A DNA stretch of 64,000 nt from Chryseobacterium rhizoplanae (GTDB taxonomy: Bacteria > Bacteroidota > Bacteroidia > Flavobacteriales > Weeksellaceae). The stretch is from NCBI RefSeq assembly GCF_900182655.1, contig NZ_FXTC01000001.1:1116001-1180000 (forward strand), read 5' to 3'. Within the stretch, counting starts at the first letter, position 1. Each line of letters opens with the position of its first letter. Below the pieces are notes generated by a model. That model ran no database searches, was not told the DNA's origin, and saw only the letters and a list, made by a program, of their open reading frames with translations. Positions 61,133 to 64,000 of the stretch are shown here, in pieces. Both the position numbers and the translations under genes were made by a program.

Positions 61133-62530
61133 ATGGACAGAAGAAAATTTCTAAAAGGTTCAGCATTACTTTCAGGGTTATTGACCTTATCACCGTCTGA
61201 TCTCTGGAGCTTCGGGAGAACAAGTGAAAATCCCCGGGCAGGAAAAGCAAAGAACATCATCTTTATGGTAAGTGATGGGATGAGTCTCGGAACGCTTTCC
61301 ATGGCAGACCTGTATTCCCGGAATATTTTGGGAAAGGGGAGTAACTGGCTCAATCTGTATCATGAGAAAAAAGTAACCCGTGCTTTGATGGATACTGCTT
61401 CAGCAAGTTCTATCGTTACAGATTCTGCTGCGGCAAGTTCAGCCTTCGGAGGCGGAATACGCGTTAAAAACGGAACCCTGAACATGGGACCCAACGGTGA
61501 AAAGCATCTTCCCATATGGCAGCAATATAAAAAAGCAGGAAAGAAAGCAGGTTGTGTGACAACCGTTACCATCACCCATGCCACTCCTGCAGGATTCTGT
61601 GTAAATTCTTCAAAAAGAAATGCAGAACCCCAAATCGCTGAAATGTATGCCGAGCTGGAACTGGATGTACTGCTGGGAGGCGGAGACGAATTTTTCAATC
61701 CTGCCAAAAGAGAAGACAAGAAAGATGTCTATTCCCTATACAGCAAAAAAGGATACCGGATTCTAAAAACACAAAACGACCTGAAAGAAATCAAAAAAGG
61801 AGAGAAGTTATTAGGAATATTCAGCACAGGGGCATTGCCGTACAGCATTGACAGAACCCATCTTCCGGAATTTAAAAACACACCTACTCTTGCTGAAATG
61901 GCAAAGACCGCTATTGATCAGATGAAAGATCATTCCAATGGCTTTGTACTTCAGGTAGAAGGCGGAAAAGTAGACTGGTCTGCCCATGCCAATGATGTTG
62001 CGGCACTGATACATGATCAGCTGGCATTTGATGAAGCTGTAAAAACGGTGATGGATTTTGCAGAAAAAGATGGAAACACCTTAGTCATCATCACCACAGA
62101 CCATGGAAATGCCAATCCCGGAACGATTTACGGAACTGATGCCACCAAAAATTTCAACAGCATTTCAGACTATCAATACACCAATGAATATATTCTGAAC
62201 AAGATTCAGAAGGACTATTCAGTTAAAGATATTAAAGACTGGATCTATGAGGGCAACAAAATTGTTCTGAATGATGATGAAGCCAAACATCTGCTGAGTT
62301 TTTACAACGGGTTGGAGAAAGAAGAAGAAGGGCTCTATAATTATAAAAAACTGCCTTTCAAGCTTTATTCGGAAATTCAGAAAAGCAGGAATTCTGTAGG
62401 ATGGATCAGCATGGATCATTCCGGGGATTATGTGGAAGTAGCGGCTTATGGTCCCGGAAATGAACTTTTACAGCCTTTTATTAAAAATACAGACCTGCAT
62501 GATCTGATGTTGAAAGCCTGTTTGATATAG
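61133..62530 (+). CDS. Alkaline phosphatase with twin-arginine signal
   Basis: 465 residues. Tat-type signal DRRKFLKGSALLSGLL. Metal and active-site features: VSDGMSLG with Asp49, TDSAAASSAF with Ser98 as the nucleophile, TTDHGNANPG, and MDHSGDYVEVAAYG near the end. It hydrolyses phosphomonoesters and normally needs zinc and magnesium. It is probably exported folded. It sits at the end of the Fur/Zur-type cluster. Confidence 0.92.
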   Translation: MDRRKFLKGSALLSGLLTLSPSDLWSFGRTSENPRAGKAKNIIFMVSDGMSLGTLSMADLYSRNILGKGSNWLNLYHEKKVTRALMDTASASSIVTDSAAASSAFGGGIRVKNGTLNMGPNGEKHLPIWQQYKKAGKKAGCVTTVTITHATPAGFCVNSSKRNAEPQIAEMYAELELDVLLGGGDEFFNPAKREDKKDVYSLYSKKGYRILKTQNDLKEIKKGEKLLGIFSTGALPYSIDRTHLPEFKNTPTLAEMAKTAIDQMKDHSNGFVLQVEGGKVDWSAHANDVAALIHDQLAFDEAVKTVMDFAEKDGNTLVIITTDHGNANPGTIYGTDATKNFNSISDYQYTNEYILNKIQKDYSVKDIKDWIYEGNKIVLNDDEAKHLLSFYNGLEKEEEGLYNYKKLPFKLYSEIQKSRNSVGWISMDHSGDYVEVAAYGPGNELLQPFIKNTDLHDLMLKACLI

Positions 62531-62569
62531 ACATTCATATTTTTTCATATTTAATTATTTGGGAGAGTG

Positions 62570-62602
62570 CAAGGCGGATTGATTGTGTCCGCCTTGTTTT
62601 TT
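62570..62602. terminator. Rho-independent terminator between convergent genes
   Basis: CAAGGCGGA / TCCGCCTTG stem followed by TTTTTT, after the phosphatase gene and before the stop of the convergent regulator. Confidence 0.85.
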
Positions 62603-62611
62603 GTGATTTAT

Positions 62612-64000
62612 TTACATGTTTTTTATAATATCACCTAACCTTTTCAGGGCATTTTCTACTTTATCATTCCAAACATTATTGCAGCTGATCCGGATATAAT
62701 TTCTGTAATCTCCATTATTGGAAAACAGCGGTCCCGGAGCAAAATTTACAAACTGATCAATGGCTTTTTTCTGAAGTTCAAATGCATCAATATGGGCAGG
62801 CAGCTCTATCCATACTACCAGACCTCCTTCAGGCCGGCTCATCCGGATATCATCCGGGAAATATTTTTCTATCGTCTGAATCGTCAATAGCATCAATCTA
62901 TGCAGTTCAGGTCTAAGTTTACGCAGATGACGATCATAAGCTCCTGTTTTCAGTAGCTGTAACAAAGAGGATTGTACAATGCTTGCCGTAGCAACATTAG
63001 TAACGGCTTTTAATTTGACCACCTGCTCTGAAAACCGTCCTGCAGCACACCAGCCGATTCTGTAACCAGGCGCAGCCGATTTGGAAAAAGAGGAGCAAAG
63101 CATCACCCAGCCATGCTCATCATAACTTTTTATAGTTGTTGGACGCTGTGACTGAAAATGTAAATCCCCATAAATATCATCTTCTATGACCGGAACCTGC
63201 ATTCTTTCAGCAAAAGCGGCTATTGCTGATTTCTCTTCATTGTTTAAAGTAATACCATTTGGATTATTAAAATTTGAAAGTAACAGACATGCTGAAATCT
63301 TTTGTGTGCTGCAGATTTCTTCCAATTCCTGAATATTGATTCCAGTTAAAGGGCAACCTGAGAATTCAATGACTTTGAGATCAAGACTTTCTATTGCCTG
63401 CAAGATACCATGGTAGATGGGGGACTGCACAAGTACAGTATCACCCGCTTTTGTTACAGCACGCAGACATAAACTGACAGCTTCCAATGCGCCATTGGTG
63501 ACAATCACATCATCAGCTGAAAGATTACCCTGCCAAAGGAAAGACCTGCGAGCAATTTCGGTTCTCAACTGACTATTTCCCGCAGCAGGTTCATACTGTA
63601 AATGCTGTCCTGTTAAATCTCTGGAAGCCTGCTGCAAACTTCTCCGTAAAGCATTAAAAGGCAGAAGGTCCGGATGTAAAACGGCATTAAAAAATGAAAC
63701 ATAAGATTTATTTTCTGAATCCGGAAATGATACTTCCTGTAACACTTTCCCGATTGCTATCTTTTGAGCAAGCGTATTGTTTTCCGCCTGTTTTGGCAGA
63801 TTTACAGAAGAAACTGAGGTACGGAGCACAACAAACCCCGACCTTTCTTTTCCTGCTACCAATCCCTTATCTTCCAATAGAGTGAAAGCTTTCAGAATAG
63901 TCCCAACACTTATTTTAAACTGCTGCCGGATACTGCGTAATGATGGAAGCTTAGCACCAACGGGATACGTTCCGTTATTAATGGAAAGCTCAAACTTATC
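62612..64000 (-). CDS. MocR-type GntR regulator fused to class I aminotransferase (N-terminus beyond window)
   Basis: 463 codons visible, open at the right edge. Reading from the edge, LPSLRSIRQQFKISVGTILK and FTLLEDKGLVAGKERSGF form the second half of a GntR winged helix. The aminotransferase part has IVTNGALEAVSLCLRAV, IEDDIYGDL and SFSKSAAPGYRIGW, in which Lys binds PLP. MocR regulators of this kind control PLP, GABA or amino-acid genes. The start lies past 64000. Confidence 0.92.
   Translation of the reverse strand, partial: DKFELSINNGTYPVGAKLPSLRSIRQQFKISVGTILKAFTLLEDKGLVAGKERSGFVVLRTSVSSVNLPKQAENNTLAQKIAIGKVLQEVSFPDSENKSYVSFFNAVLHPDLLPFNALRRSLQQASRDLTGQHLQYEPAAGNSQLRTEIARRSFLWQGNLSADDVIVTNGALEAVSLCLRAVTKAGDTVLVQSPIYHGILQAIESLDLKVIEFSGCPLTGINIQELEEICSTQKISACLLLSNFNNPNGITLNNEEKSAIAAFAERMQVPVIEDDIYGDLHFQSQRPTTIKSYDEHGWVMLCSSFSKSAAPGYRIGWCAAGRFSEQVVKLKAVTNVATASIVQSSLLQLLKTGAYDRHLRKLRPELHRLMLLTIQTIEKYFPDDIRMSRPEGGLVVWIELPAHIDAFELQKKAIDQFVNFAPGPLFSNNGDYRNYIRISCNNVWNDKVENALKRLGDIIKNM

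Overview
The window reads as a chromosomal segment of a Flavobacteriia/Bacteroidota organism, most like Chryseobacterium. It is AT-rich with weak Shine-Dalgarno signals and several -7 elements of the form TAnnTTTG. It carries TonB-dependent receptors with carboxypeptidase-like N-terminal domains, a type IX secretion C-terminal domain, LytS/LytTR signalling, and many short palindromic intergenic repeats. No rRNA, tRNA, CRISPR array, phage or complete insertion sequence was seen.

Layout: (1) 1-6.2 kb holds a truncated ClC chloride channel, a membrane-anchored SDR enzyme, a type II NADH dehydrogenase, an aldo/keto reductase and a lipoprotein nuclease/phosphatase. (2) 6.3-12.1 kb is an OmpR-type two-component system, a four-repeat membrane protein and an outer-membrane receptor. 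A matching 11-bp-period direct repeat lies upstream of the regulator and of the membrane protein. A four-helix-bundle gene flanked by inverted repeats sits between regulator and kinase. (3) 12.3-21.4 kb holds an SDR/FAD-dehydrogenase pair, a periplasmic rhodanese/TlpA pair, a LytS/LytTR system, a decayed SMR transporter and two convergent DNA glycosylases. (4) 21.5-33.1 kb looks like a collagen-peptide and hydroxyproline catabolic region. It has a DPP IV-like peptidase and Xaa-Pro aminopeptidase, divergent from an AraC regulator, then a four-gene trans-4-hydroxyproline pathway (epimerase, D-hydroxyproline oxidase, deaminase, ketoglutarate-semialdehyde dehydrogenase) and a secreted M43 metalloprotease.

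(5) 34.0-48.3 kb is an assimilatory sulfate reduction and cysteine locus: an Rrf2 regulator, cysH, cysD, cysN, cysE, cysK, SUMT, cysJ and cysI. It is followed by a tiny ORF ending Cys-Met-Cys-Cys, a TonB-dependent receptor, and a fusion of a siroheme synthase dehydrogenase/chelatase domain to a TauE/SafE-type permease. The Cys-ending ORF is the best candidate here for an undescribed regulatory element. (6) 48.7-58.9 kb is a mixed region: DoxX proteins, DJ-1/PfpI and AraC genes, a polysaccharide deacetylase with a divergent AraC regulator, a NUDIX protein, a small Cys-rich peptide and several unknown genes. (7) 59.0-62.5 kb looks like a zinc-responsive cluster: a Fur-family regulator, a MerC-like protein, a COG0523 GTPase and a Tat-type alkaline phosphatase, with three similar TGCAAC-AAA-GTTGC-like palindromes in its promoters. 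(8) The window ends in a truncated MocR-type GntR/aminotransferase regulator.

Small repeats are a notable feature. There are four dispersed copies of a two-hairpin element of about 70 bp, a cluster of three REP-like units, a 190-bp element with 20-bp terminal inverted repeats, and several other intergenic inverted repeats. All family assignments come from motifs read by eye; no database search was run.
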